The notes under the pieces were generated by a model, which was not told where the DNA came from, ran no database searches, and was given only the letters and a program-made list of their open reading frames with translations. The position numbers were made by a program, and so were the translations under genes. A stretch of 32,163 nt of DNA from Prevotella sp. (GTDB lineage Bacteria; Bacteroidota; Bacteroidia; Bacteroidales; Bacteroidaceae), in assembly GCA_017417465.1 (NCBI GenBank), contig JAFPZD010000113.1:1-32163 (forward strand), written 5' to 3'. This document shows positions 25,544 to 32,163 of this stretch, in pieces (within the stretch, counting starts at the first letter, position 1; the number at the start of each line of letters is the position of its first letter).

Positions 25544-26623
25544 CTAACTCCCCCTAACTCCCTCCAATATCCTCACAATGCGCTCAGCCGTGCGACCGTC
25601 CCATCGGTCAGGCAGGGCGCACTTCTTCCACTGTCCGCTCACCATGCGGCGCACCTCCTCGGCCAGCCGCACAGGGTCTTCGCCCACCAGCACGTTGCTG
25701 CCGACGGTCACCGTCTCCTGATGCTCCGTATAGCTGTTCAGCGTGATGCACGGCACACTGTTGAACGTAGCCTCCTCGGCCACATTGCCACTGTCGGTGA
25801 TGATGCCACGCGCATGAGCCGTCAGCCAGCCAAACTCCAGATACGACATTGAGCCCTGCACATTGAATGTCGTTCCCTGAACGTCGGCCAGCAGCCGCTC
25901 AACAACCTCGCGGGCCCTGCCACGCAGCGGCGCAACGATGGGCGTGCCACCGGCAGACTCGGCTATAGCAGCAAGCATCTGCCGCAGGTGCTCCTCGTCT
26001 TCCAGCAGCGCCTTGCGGTTGAGCGTGAACACCAGGTACTGCCCCTCGCTCACGTCGATGTCAGGGCGGCGGAAGCGCTGGTAGTTAAACCGCAGCGTGT
26101 CCATCAGGATGTTACCCACCATGTACGTGTCCGAGCCCTCCGCCTGCTCGCGCGTCGCCACGCTGTTGCTCTTCACGCCAGCGGTGAACAGGTAGTCGCT
26201 CAGGGCGTCGATCACCAGGCGGTTCACCTCCTTCGGCATCGTCATGTCGAACGAGCGGGTGCCGGCCACCAGGTGGGCCAGCTTCACACCGCGCTTCTTC
26301 GTCACAATGGCCGCAGCCATCGTCGAGGCTAGGTCGTCGACGACGATCACCACGTCGGCAGGCTCACGCTCCAGCAGGGCGTCGAATTCAGCCATCACGC
26401 GGCTCGTTATCTCGTTAAGGCTCGTGCTGTCAACGCCGAGGAACACCGATGGGCGGGGCATCTGAAGGTCGTCGAACAGCGACGCCTCCAGTGTCGGGTC
26501 ATCGGCACGTCCGGCATACACCAGTTGGTAGTCGGCATCCGCCGTCTTCTCAATGGCCCGCAGCAGCGGGGCTACTTTAATAAAGTTCGGGCGCGCGCCC
26601 GCGACAATACATATCTTTTTCAC
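25544..26623 (-). CDS. Divergent UDP-GlcNAc 2-epimerase-like protein (WecB family)
   Basis: This roughly 359-residue GT-B-fold protein resembles non-hydrolysing UDP-GlcNAc 2-epimerases, which make UDP-ManNAc for surface polysaccharides. The start KKICIVAGARPNFIKVAPL matches the family's GTRPExIKxAP, and YMVGNILMDTL and IITDSGNVAEEATF match later motifs. Key differences are visible: the usual TGQH is YAGRADDP, HGDT is VVDDLAS, and the glutamate of VEAGLR is Val119 (LVAGTRS). Thus one of the acidic catalytic residues known in the family is missing. The GTG at 26623 is chosen because it starts the MKKICIVAG pattern; upstream in-frame residues precede or overlap the promoter. Activity on UDP-GlcNAc is uncertain. 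Confidence 0.75.
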   Translation of the reverse strand: MKKICIVAGARPNFIKVAPLLRAIEKTADADYQLVYAGRADDPTLEASLFDDLQMPRPSVFLGVDSTSLNEITSRVMAEFDALLEREPADVVIVVDDLASTMAAAIVTKKRGVKLAHLVAGTRSFDMTMPKEVNRLVIDALSDYLFTAGVKSNSVATREQAEGSDTYMVGNILMDTLRFNYQRFRRPDIDVSEGQYLVFTLNRKALLEDEEHLRQMLAAIAESAGGTPIVAPLRGRAREVVERLLADVQGTTFNVQGSMSYLEFGWLTAHARGIITDSGNVAEEATFNSVPCITLNSYTEHQETVTVGSNVLVGEDPVRLAEEVRRMVSGQWKKCALPDRWDGRTAERIVRILEGVRGS

Positions 26624-26662
26624 TTTCAGTACCTTTTTCAGTTTAACACACAATGTCGGCTG

Positions 26663-26670
26663 CAAAGTTA
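26663..26670 (-). promoter_or_regulatory. Promoter -7 box of the WecB-like gene
   Basis: The minus strand reads TAACTTTG followed by GCAGCC. It lies 40 bp upstream of the chosen GTG start and rules out the ATG at 26689. The -33 box is weak. Confidence 0.65.
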
Positions 26671-26777
26671 CTACTTTTTTTTGAAACAAGAACCATTAAA
26701 CCCACATTTTTGTTTTCCACAACAACGAATTGGCGCCTTTGCCGCACGGATTGGCGGTGTGCGCCGAGCGGAATAGT

Positions 26778-26879
26778 CTTCTCCGAGAAGTCCCCTACTC
26801 TTCTCCGAGAAGTCTCTCACTCTTCTCCGAGAAGTCTCTCACTCTTCTCCGAGAAGTCTCTCACACTTCTCCGAGGAGT
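26778..26879 (-). repeat. 22-bp tandem array, five units (array 2)
   Basis: CTTCTCCGAGAAGT begins at 26778, 26800, 26822, 26844 and (one-base variant) 26866, an exact 22-bp period. Each core CTTCTCCGAGAAG is a 13-bp palindrome. The remainder of the unit is CTCTCAC-like. This is the reverse complement of the family at 779-912. The array lies between the divergent promoters of the WecB-like gene and the M28 peptidase. Confidence 0.92.
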
Positions 26880-26975
26880 CTGCCACGCTCTGGCGGATTA
26901 TCGATGCTCGCTGCTTTTGGGAAGGATTTAAAGTGTCTTAATTTGGCAAAAACTGCAAAATCACAATAAATAAGG
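26880..26975. other. Rest of the wecB-M28 divergent gap
   Basis: After the 22-bp array the sequence becomes AT-rich toward the M28 promoter. Nothing else recognisable is present, and the short open frames across the array are artefacts of its period. Confidence 0.5.
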
Positions 26976-27007
26976 ATTGCGGGAAAGAAAAAAAAGTTGT
27001 ACCTTTG
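26976..27007 (+). promoter_or_regulatory. Promoter of the M28 peptidase gene
   Basis: ATTG (26976-26979) and TACCTTTG (27000-27007) are spaced by 20 bp, close to the TTTG-(19-21)-TAnnTTTG consensus. The leader is about 20 nt. Confidence 0.75.
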
Positions 27008-27031
27008 CACCCGATTTTCAAACAATGTAAG

Positions 27032-28402
27032 ATGATGAGGATAAAATATATCGTATTATCACTGGCTTTCGCATTAGCCACGCCCATGCACGCGGAGGGG
27101 CTGCGGGAAGACAAGAAGACGCCCGGAGTGCAGCTGGCGCAGGGGCAGCGGAACACCGAGAAACACGCGGGACTGCAGCTGAACGACATGCGCAAGACGG
27201 TGGAGTACCTGGCTTCGCAGGAGCTGGGAGGACGGTTCCCTGCCACGCGCGGCGACACCCTCGCTTCGGACTATATCGTCGGGAAGCTGCGCGGACTGAA
27301 GCTTAAGCCGGTGGTGAAGGGGAAGAAGAAGACGGGATACTTCCATGACTTCAGCTACGGGAAGAAGGGCGTGGACGGCACGCGGCAGGAGGAGCGCACG
27401 ACGCATAACATCATCGCCGTGGTGCCGGGAAAGGACAAACGCCTGAAGAACGAATATATCGTTGTGGCGTCGCATTACGACCACCTGGGACTGGGTGGCG
27501 AAGGCTCTGGCTCACGCCGCCCTGACACGGTGGCGGTACACCCGGGTGCCGACGACAATGCCAGCGGCGACGCCGTGGTGCTCGAGCTGGCGCGGCACTT
27601 CAAGAAGGCGGGGACGGCACGCAGCCTCATCTTCGCATTCTTTGGTGCTGAGGAGCAGGGTCTTGTGGGCTCGAAGCAGTTCCTGGAATGGATGAAGCGG
27701 GCCGACAAGCGGCGCATCAACCTGCCCGACGACGTGAAGGGCATCGTGGCCATGGTGAACCTTGACATGGTGGGGCGCATGCGCGACCGGGCGATGAGCA
27801 TCTCGGGCACTGGCACCAGCAGCAGCTTCAAGACGATGGTTAAGGAGACGGCCGAGGCGCACAGCCTGAACGTCAGCTGCATTGCCGACGGCTACGGGCC
27901 CAGCGACCATGCGTCGTTCGTGGCGCAGGACATCCCCGTGCTGTTTCTCACCACGGGTGGGCACATGGAGTATCACACGCCGGCCGACAAGCCTGCGACA
28001 CTGAACTACGAGGGCATGCAGCAGACGCTGGACTTCGCACAGGAACTGATAGCCCAGCTGGCGGCAATGCCGCAGACGCCCGACTACATCAGCGTGCCGA
28101 GCAGCCAGAAGATGAGCCACGCCAAGTTCAAGGTCACACTGGGACTGATGCCCGACGTGATGGGCGCGAGCAGCGTGCCTGGCCTGCGTGCCGACATCGT
28201 GGTGGCGGGGAAGCCGGCGCACAACGCAGGCATCCGCAGCGGCGACATTATCCAGGAGATTGACGGCAAGCCGGTCAACGACATCGAGGAGTACATGGTG
28301 CGCCTGTCGGAGCTCACGGCTGGCACCACCATCCCGGTGAAAGTGCTGCGCGGCGAAGAGACGATCGTTTTTGAAGTACACTTAACACCCCCTGTGAGAT
28401 GA
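27032..28402 (+). CDS. M28-family zinc metallopeptidase with C-terminal PDZ domain
   Basis: This 456-residue secreted or periplasmic aminopeptidase-like enzyme has a signal peptide (about 1-22, ending MHAEG). The zinc ligands are in place: His148 (ASHYDHLG), Asp of HPGADDNASG, Glu pair of FFGAEEQGLVGS, Asp of VNLDMVGRM and His of MEYHTPADKP. A PDZ domain (about 370-450) has the carboxylate-loop region LGLMPDV and RSGDIIQEIDGKPV. The N-terminal region fits the usual cap (YLASQELGGRFPATRGD). ATG at 27032 begins the signal peptide. The stop overlaps the next start (ATGA at 28399-28402). The substrate is unknown; peptide processing in the periplasm is inferred. Confidence 0.92.
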   Translation: MMRIKYIVLSLAFALATPMHAEGLREDKKTPGVQLAQGQRNTEKHAGLQLNDMRKTVEYLASQELGGRFPATRGDTLASDYIVGKLRGLKLKPVVKGKKKTGYFHDFSYGKKGVDGTRQEERTTHNIIAVVPGKDKRLKNEYIVVASHYDHLGLGGEGSGSRRPDTVAVHPGADDNASGDAVVLELARHFKKAGTARSLIFAFFGAEEQGLVGSKQFLEWMKRADKRRINLPDDVKGIVAMVNLDMVGRMRDRAMSISGTGTSSSFKTMVKETAEAHSLNVSCIADGYGPSDHASFVAQDIPVLFLTTGGHMEYHTPADKPATLNYEGMQQTLDFAQELIAQLAAMPQTPDYISVPSSQKMSHAKFKVTLGLMPDVMGASSVPGLRADIVVAGKPAHNAGIRSGDIIQEIDGKPVNDIEEYMVRLSELTAGTTIPVKVLRGEETIVFEVHLTPPVR

Positions 28403-29184
28403 AGAAATACATGTACTGGCTGTTAGCCATTGTCATCACGCTGGCGCTGAGCGTCTACCAGCGCATGACGGGTCCCACCTACCCCAAGCGCGTGGTGGTG
28501 GAGGTGAATGAGGAGGGCTATAAGATGAAGCTGCCCCGTAGCGGCGTACGGCACGACGAGACGGTGAGGCTGAAGGGCGTCCCGCAGGAGGCGGAGGCGC
28601 AGCTGCACTACCGCCGCTACCCCTCGCACGACGACTACACGACGGTGGACTTCGCATGGCGCGAGGGCGCGTGGCAGGCAGCACTGCCCGTGCAGCCCGT
28701 GGCCGGCAAGCTGCAGTACTACATCACGGTCGGGGGGAAGGACTACCAGAAGGACGAGCCCGTGGTGATTCGCTTCCGTAACGATGTGCCTGCGGGCATC
28801 CTGATACCTCACATCCTGCTGATGTTTGCTGCCATGCTGCTGGCGGTGTACACGCTGCTGCTGGTGCTGACGGGTAAGCAATACGCCAAATGGCTGATGA
28901 TGACCGTGGGAACGCTCTTCGTGGGAGGGTTCGTCTTCGGGCCCCTGGTGCAGCATGCGGCCTTCGGCCCCTGGTGGACGGGGTTCCCCTACGGCACTGA
29001 CCTGACTGACAACAAGACGCTGCTGTCGTTCCTCTTTTTTGTAGCCGCGCTGGCCACGCTGAAGTGGAAGTACAACAAGTGGGTGGTCACGCTGGCGGTG
29101 CTGTTCATGATCGCCATCTTCAGCATTCCGCACAGCGCCTACGGCTCGGAGTATGACTACGAGAAGCAGGAGCTGAGGAGATAG
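28399..29184 (+). CDS. Conserved multi-pass membrane protein, function unknown
   Basis: This 261-residue protein has an N-terminal anchor (about 5-22) and an extracytoplasmic beta-rich domain (about 30-128). Four more helices follow: GILIPHILLMFAAMLLAVYT, WLMMTVGTLFVGGFVFGP, LLSFLFFVAALATL and WVVTLAVLFMIAIF. The motif FGPLVQHAAFGPWWTGFPYG and DLTDNKTL between helices looks strongly conserved, and I have seen similar motifs in uncharacterised Bacteroidetes proteins. It is translationally coupled to the M28 peptidase, so they may act together at the cell envelope. The TAG stop sits at the start of a GGAGTTA-type repeat tract. Confidence 0.75.
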   Translation: MKKYMYWLLAIVITLALSVYQRMTGPTYPKRVVVEVNEEGYKMKLPRSGVRHDETVRLKGVPQEAEAQLHYRRYPSHDDYTTVDFAWREGAWQAALPVQPVAGKLQYYITVGGKDYQKDEPVVIRFRNDVPAGILIPHILLMFAAMLLAVYTLLLVLTGKQYAKWLMMTVGTLFVGGFVFGPLVQHAAFGPWWTGFPYGTDLTDNKTLLSFLFFVAALATLKWKYNKWVVTLAVLFMIAIFSIPHSAYGSEYDYEKQELRR

Positions 29185-29320
29185 GAGTTTTTTTAGGGGA
29201 GTTAGGGGGAGTTAAGGGGAGTTAAAGGGGAGTTAAGGGACGATAGTTTGGAGGGAGGAGTTTTTTAGAAGGAGTTAGAAGGAGTTAGAAAGGAGTTAGG
29301 AGTAAAAGGAGTATAAGTAG
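29182..29320 (+). repeat. GGAGTTA/GGGGAGTTA tract
   Basis: Units of GGAGTTA, GGGGAGTTA and AAGGAGTTAG fill most of the gap before the lipoprotein gene. The first repeats contain the stop codon of the upstream gene (TAG at 29182-29184). The remainder, to 29342, is AT-rich with no clear TAnnTTTG box. Confidence 0.8.
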
Positions 29321-29342
29321 TTTAATCATTAAATACAAGTTT

Positions 29343-29840
29343 ATGAAGATCAAGAGTTTAATTGCAATGATGATGGCAGCAGTAGCCATCGTGGTAGGAA
29401 TGAGTTCGTGTAGCAGTGATGACGATGAGCCTGAAATGGCCCTGGCCGCACAGGTGGTAGGCTCGTATACAGGCACAGAGGTCATTACCATCATGGGAGA
29501 GCCCGAAGAGGACAACGCGACATTCGTGTTTAGCCAGTCGTCGGAAACTACGATTGACATGACCATCCCCCAGTCGGGAGAGGGCATGATGGTGATTCCC
29601 CCACTTACGGTGAAGAACATCCCCCTGTCGAAGGTCAACCAGAGCATCATGGGTAAGCTCGGCTCGTTTGCCGGCACAGTGACCACTGCCAACGGGTCGG
29701 AGAAAGCCTTTACCGTCAGCGACGTGACCGTGATATTCGAAGATGTGCCTAACGGCAAGGCCGTCGTTGCAAGCTTCACGCTGAAGTATGGCAGCATGCC
29801 ATTCGACATGGTAACAACGTTTACTGGAAACAAGAACTAA
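29343..29840 (+). CDS. Calycin-like lipoprotein
   Basis: This 165-residue outer-surface or periplasmic lipoprotein has a signal peptide with the lipobox MSSCSS (Cys at about 23), an acidic DDDEPE linker (typical lipoprotein export signal of Bacteroidetes) and a beta-rich domain. The beginning AAQVVGSYTGTEVITIMGE and the alternating beta strands fit the calycin-like proteins of gut Bacteroidetes. Function is unknown; ligand binding is plausible. The TonB-dependent receptor starts five bases after the stop, so the two probably form a uptake pair. Confidence 0.78.
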   Translation: MKIKSLIAMMMAAVAIVVGMSSCSSDDDEPEMALAAQVVGSYTGTEVITIMGEPEEDNATFVFSQSSETTIDMTIPQSGEGMMVIPPLTVKNIPLSKVNQSIMGKLGSFAGTVTTANGSEKAFTVSDVTVIFEDVPNGKAVVASFTLKYGSMPFDMVTTFTGNKN

Positions 29841-29845
29841 GAGCG

Positions 29846-31858
29846 GTGACGACACACTTGACGAGCATATTTTCACGCATCCTATTGGCTGGCACGGTGT
29901 TGACCGTGCCAGCTATCAGTCTGTCGGCACAGACGGTATTCCGCGACTCGGTGGAGCTGAACCCGATTGTGGTGACGGCTTCGCACTCGCCCAAGACGCT
30001 GAAGGACGCGCCCGTGGTGACGCGCCTCATCACACGCCACGACATCAAGATCAGTGATGCGACGAACATTCAGGACCTGCTAATACAGGAGGTGCCCGGA
30101 CTGGAGTTCGGGCTGGCCATGAGCCAGGAGACATCGCTCAACATGAGCGGGTTTGGCGGCAATGCCGTCCTGTTCCTCGTCGACGGTGAGCGTATGGCTG
30201 GCGAGACGATGGACAACGTGGACTACAACCGCATGAACCTGGACAATGCCGGGCGCATAGAGATTGTGAAAGGTGCTTCGTCGGCCCTCTACGGCTCGAA
30301 TGCCGTAGGCGGCGTGGTCAACATCATCAGCCGCGAGAACCTGGAGCCATGGACGGCCAACGTGAACTCACGCTACAACTCCTTCGGGCACGAATGGAGA
30401 AACGGCGCCAGCTTCTCGTTCAACACGGAGAAATGGAACTCGCAGACGAGCTTCCAGCAGAGCACGATCGACCCCGTAGACCTGCCGAAGGCACACTCGT
30501 CGGAAGAGATCGCCATCGAGCTGATGAAGAAGGCGCAGGGGCTGCCCTACGATGAGTCGGTGCTGATAGACGAGTCGAACGTGAGCCGACTCTACGGGCA
30601 GAAGACCTACAACGTGAAGGAGCGGCTGACATGGCGCGCCACCGACAGGCTGACACTGACGGGACGGGGCAGCTACTTCTTCCGTACCAGCGAGCGCGAC
30701 ACGCACGACTACCACCTGAATGGCTACAGCGGCGGCCTGAAGGGCAGGTATGCCTGGAACACGGACCGCCAGCTGGAACTGTCGTATGCCTACGACCAGT
30801 ATGACAAGGCCGACTTCATGCCCGACGGCACACGTACCCACGACCACGACTACAGCAACCGGCAGCACGTGGTGCACGCACTCTACAGCCACACGCTGGG
30901 CAAGAACAGCCTGCTGCTGGGTGCCGACCTGATGAACGACTACCTCACCACGTACCAGTTCGTCGCGGGCGCCAGCCACAGCCAGAACAACATCGACGGC
31001 TATGCCCAGTTCGACTGGAACATCACGCCGAGGCTTAACATGGTGGGCAGCATACGCTACGACTACTTCTCGGCATCGGCACAGAAGGCGCTAACGGAGC
31101 GCCTCGCCGTGGTCTACAAACTGCCGTGGATCACGCTTCGTGCCAACTATGCCAGCGGTTTCCGCGCTCCCACGCTCAAGGAGATGTACATGCACTTCGA
31201 CATGGGTAACATGGGATACATGATCATCGGCAACCCTGACCTGAAGCCAGAGAAGAGCAACAACTTCAACGTCGCCGTCGAGCGCCAGAACCGCATCCGC
31301 AACGCGGGCATCCTGGACGGCGTCTACAACTTCACGCTCGTGGGCTACTGTAACATCTTCGACAGGCGTATCACCACCATCGACTACCCGTACGAGGACA
31401 AGCCCGGCGCTCTCTACTGGAACGAAGATGGGGTCAACGTCTGGGGCCTCGACGCCAGCATGGGCCACTACTTTGACTGGGGACTGACACTCAAGCTGAA
31501 CTACTCGTGGATGCACGAGACGGGCAACGTGCTGTACTCACAGTTCTCGCAGCCACGCTCACACTCGCTGACATGGCGCATAGGCTATGGACACCGGTTC
31601 ACACGCCACTATGCACTCGACGCGGCACTCTCAGGGCGCAGCCAAGGCAAGCCGCAGTCGGGACGCAAGGATGTTGACCAGGGGTACACCATCTGGAAGC
31701 TGATGCTTCAGCACCACATCTGGCGCGGGGTGAACCTCAACACGGCCATCGACAATCTCTTCAATTTCAAGCCCAAGGCTTATTACTACTGCTCGCCGCT
31801 GACTACTGGAACGACCTTCAGCATCGGCCTGTCGGTGGACTTGGAGAAAATGCTGTAG
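29846..31858 (+). CDS. TonB-dependent outer-membrane receptor, possibly heme-type
   Basis: This 670-residue receptor has a signal peptide (about 1-28, ending LSAQ), a plug domain (about 40-155, with VVVTASHS-like TonB-box region LNPIVVTASHS and ALYGSNAVGGVVNIIS) and a 22-strand barrel ending in a SIGLSVDLEKML terminus. It lacks the SusC N-terminal extension. Near the barrel middle it carries FRAP (439-442), His450 and NPDL (463-466). The FRAP-His-NPNL arrangement is a hallmark of heme receptors such as HemR and HmuR, so heme uptake is a reasonable guess. Start is a GTG at 29846, five bases after the lipoprotein stop; a later TTG at 29858 is less likely. Confidence 0.88.
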   Translation: MTTHLTSIFSRILLAGTVLTVPAISLSAQTVFRDSVELNPIVVTASHSPKTLKDAPVVTRLITRHDIKISDATNIQDLLIQEVPGLEFGLAMSQETSLNMSGFGGNAVLFLVDGERMAGETMDNVDYNRMNLDNAGRIEIVKGASSALYGSNAVGGVVNIISRENLEPWTANVNSRYNSFGHEWRNGASFSFNTEKWNSQTSFQQSTIDPVDLPKAHSSEEIAIELMKKAQGLPYDESVLIDESNVSRLYGQKTYNVKERLTWRATDRLTLTGRGSYFFRTSERDTHDYHLNGYSGGLKGRYAWNTDRQLELSYAYDQYDKADFMPDGTRTHDHDYSNRQHVVHALYSHTLGKNSLLLGADLMNDYLTTYQFVAGASHSQNNIDGYAQFDWNITPRLNMVGSIRYDYFSASAQKALTERLAVVYKLPWITLRANYASGFRAPTLKEMYMHFDMGNMGYMIIGNPDLKPEKSNNFNVAVERQNRIRNAGILDGVYNFTLVGYCNIFDRRITTIDYPYEDKPGALYWNEDGVNVWGLDASMGHYFDWGLTLKLNYSWMHETGNVLYSQFSQPRSHSLTWRIGYGHRFTRHYALDAALSGRSQGKPQSGRKDVDQGYTIWKLMLQHHIWRGVNLNTAIDNLFNFKPKAYYYCSPLTTGTTFSIGLSVDLEKML

Positions 31859-31865
31859 CTTGGAA

Positions 31866-31885
31866 ACGCTAATGGAGGTTAGCGT
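31866..31885 (+). terminator. Possible weak terminator after the receptor gene
   Basis: ACGCTAA and TTAGCGT pair as a perfect 7-bp stem with a 6-base loop starting 8 bases after the stop. The following sequence (ATTGAACTTTTCC) has only a short T-run, so termination strength is uncertain. Confidence 0.4.
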
Positions 31886-32019
31886 ATTGAACTTTTCCTT
31901 AGAAGTTAAAAAAATAGCTTGATGTCGTTTTGAAAGAAATCAGCAAGAATGAGAAAGTATTATTTCCAACAATGAGAAAAAATATTATTTCTTTCAAGTT
32001 CTGCAAGTTCTGCACAGCC
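31886..32019 (+). other. AT-rich intergenic stretch
   Basis: There is no gene here. TGAAAGAAAT (31931-31940) is inverted at 31987-31996, and between them AATGAGAAA...TATTATTT is directly repeated. AAGTTCTGC then repeats with a 9-bp period before the palindromes. Confidence 0.5.
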
Positions 32020-32034
32020 GATGCCGTAGGCATC
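32020..32034. repeat. Palindrome GATGCC-GTA-GGCATC
   Basis: This is a perfect 6-bp stem with a GTA loop, the first of three palindromes ending the window. REP-like. Confidence 0.8.
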
Positions 32035-32046
32035 AGACAATGGTAG

Positions 32047-32087
32047 CCAGCCATACAGCTACCCCGTAGGGGTTGCGAAATGGCTGG
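32047..32087. repeat. Nested palindrome CCAGCCAT / ACCCC-GTA-GGGGT / ATGGCTGG
   Basis: An outer 8-bp stem (32047-32054 with 32080-32087) encloses an inner 5-bp stem with a GTA loop (32061-32073), separated by a 6-base internal bulge on each side. The inner hairpin has the same CCGTAGG centre as the palindrome at 32020. Confidence 0.8.
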
Positions 32088-32111
32088 GAAGAAGACGGGA
32101 CGGGGGGAAGC

Positions 32112-32163
32112 GTGCCTTTAGGTACGCGACAAGGGCGCAATGTTGTCGCGTACCTAAAGGCAC
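32112..32163. repeat. Perfect 21-bp inverted repeat at the window end
   Basis: Arms 32112-32132 and 32143-32163 are exact reverse complements with a 10-base loop (GGGCGCAATG). The right arm ends at the last base of the window, so the palindrome could extend. It could form a strong hairpin or be part of a REP-like array. Confidence 0.9.

Noticed and set aside
26653-26969. Short open frames across the 22-bp array
   Set aside because: The period of 22 makes the same peptide appear in several frames; there is no start signal or homology, so they are artefacts.

Overview
The window is a chromosomal segment of a Bacteroidales bacterium, most likely Prevotellaceae-like with a fairly GC-rich genome. 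Four things support this. Several genes are preceded by Bacteroidetes-type promoters with a TAnnTTTG -7 box. Rho carries a long disordered N-terminal insert. The gene content is typical of the group (GH106 rhamnosidase, calycin-like lipoprotein with a TonB receptor, Lon-Tgt-LptF/G order). Shine-Dalgarno sequences are rarely evident. No rRNA, tRNA, CRISPR array or transposase gene was found. Genus and species cannot be fixed from the sequence alone.

Layout. Positions 1-1262 are non-coding and repeat-built: heptamer tracts, a nearly identical inverted pair of REP-like elements (40-263 and 998-1187), a cluster of TGTTACA motifs and a 22-bp tandem array. A promoter then drives two rhamnogalacturonan genes, an SGNH/CE12-type acetylesterase and a GH106 rhamnosidase (1318-5292). 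A small His-rich membrane protein (5415-5603) converges on a minus-strand trmN6-nitrilase pair (5600-7080). A plus-strand run follows: lon, tgt, lptF/G-type permease, DEAD-box helicase and a RelA-type ppGpp synthetase (7208-15633). The minus strand then carries an AbgT-like small membrane protein and, read upstream to downstream, kdgK, a DUF4177-like protein, eda, a giant hybrid-looking sensor kinase and its LuxR-type response regulator (22177 down to 15651). The last three of these overlap one another. Rho (minus) is divergent from ruvC (plus). A divergent WecB-like epimerase converges on ruvC. A M28/PDZ peptidase with a membrane partner, and a calycin-like lipoprotein with a TonB-dependent receptor, complete the plus strand. 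The last 150 bp hold three perfect or nearly perfect palindromes.

Functional links. RG acetylesterase, rhamnosidase, KDG kinase and KDPG aldolase together suggest pectin/uronate use, although they lie in two separate clusters and no SusC/SusD pair is present. The kinase/regulator pair sits translationally coupled behind the KDPG aldolase, so it may sense or respond to that metabolism (inference). Lon, Rho, RelA, RuvC, Tgt and the helicase are housekeeping genes.

The most unusual theme is repeats. Short tandem repeats, mostly with an exact 7-bp period, fill gene junctions, supply stop and start codons, and have also entered coding sequence: two heptamer tracts in the GH106 gene and a 10-bp repeat in trmN6, all read without stops. 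Two arrays of one 22-bp repeat family lie 26 kb apart in opposite orientation. All functional calls come from motif and family recognition by eye; no database search was run.
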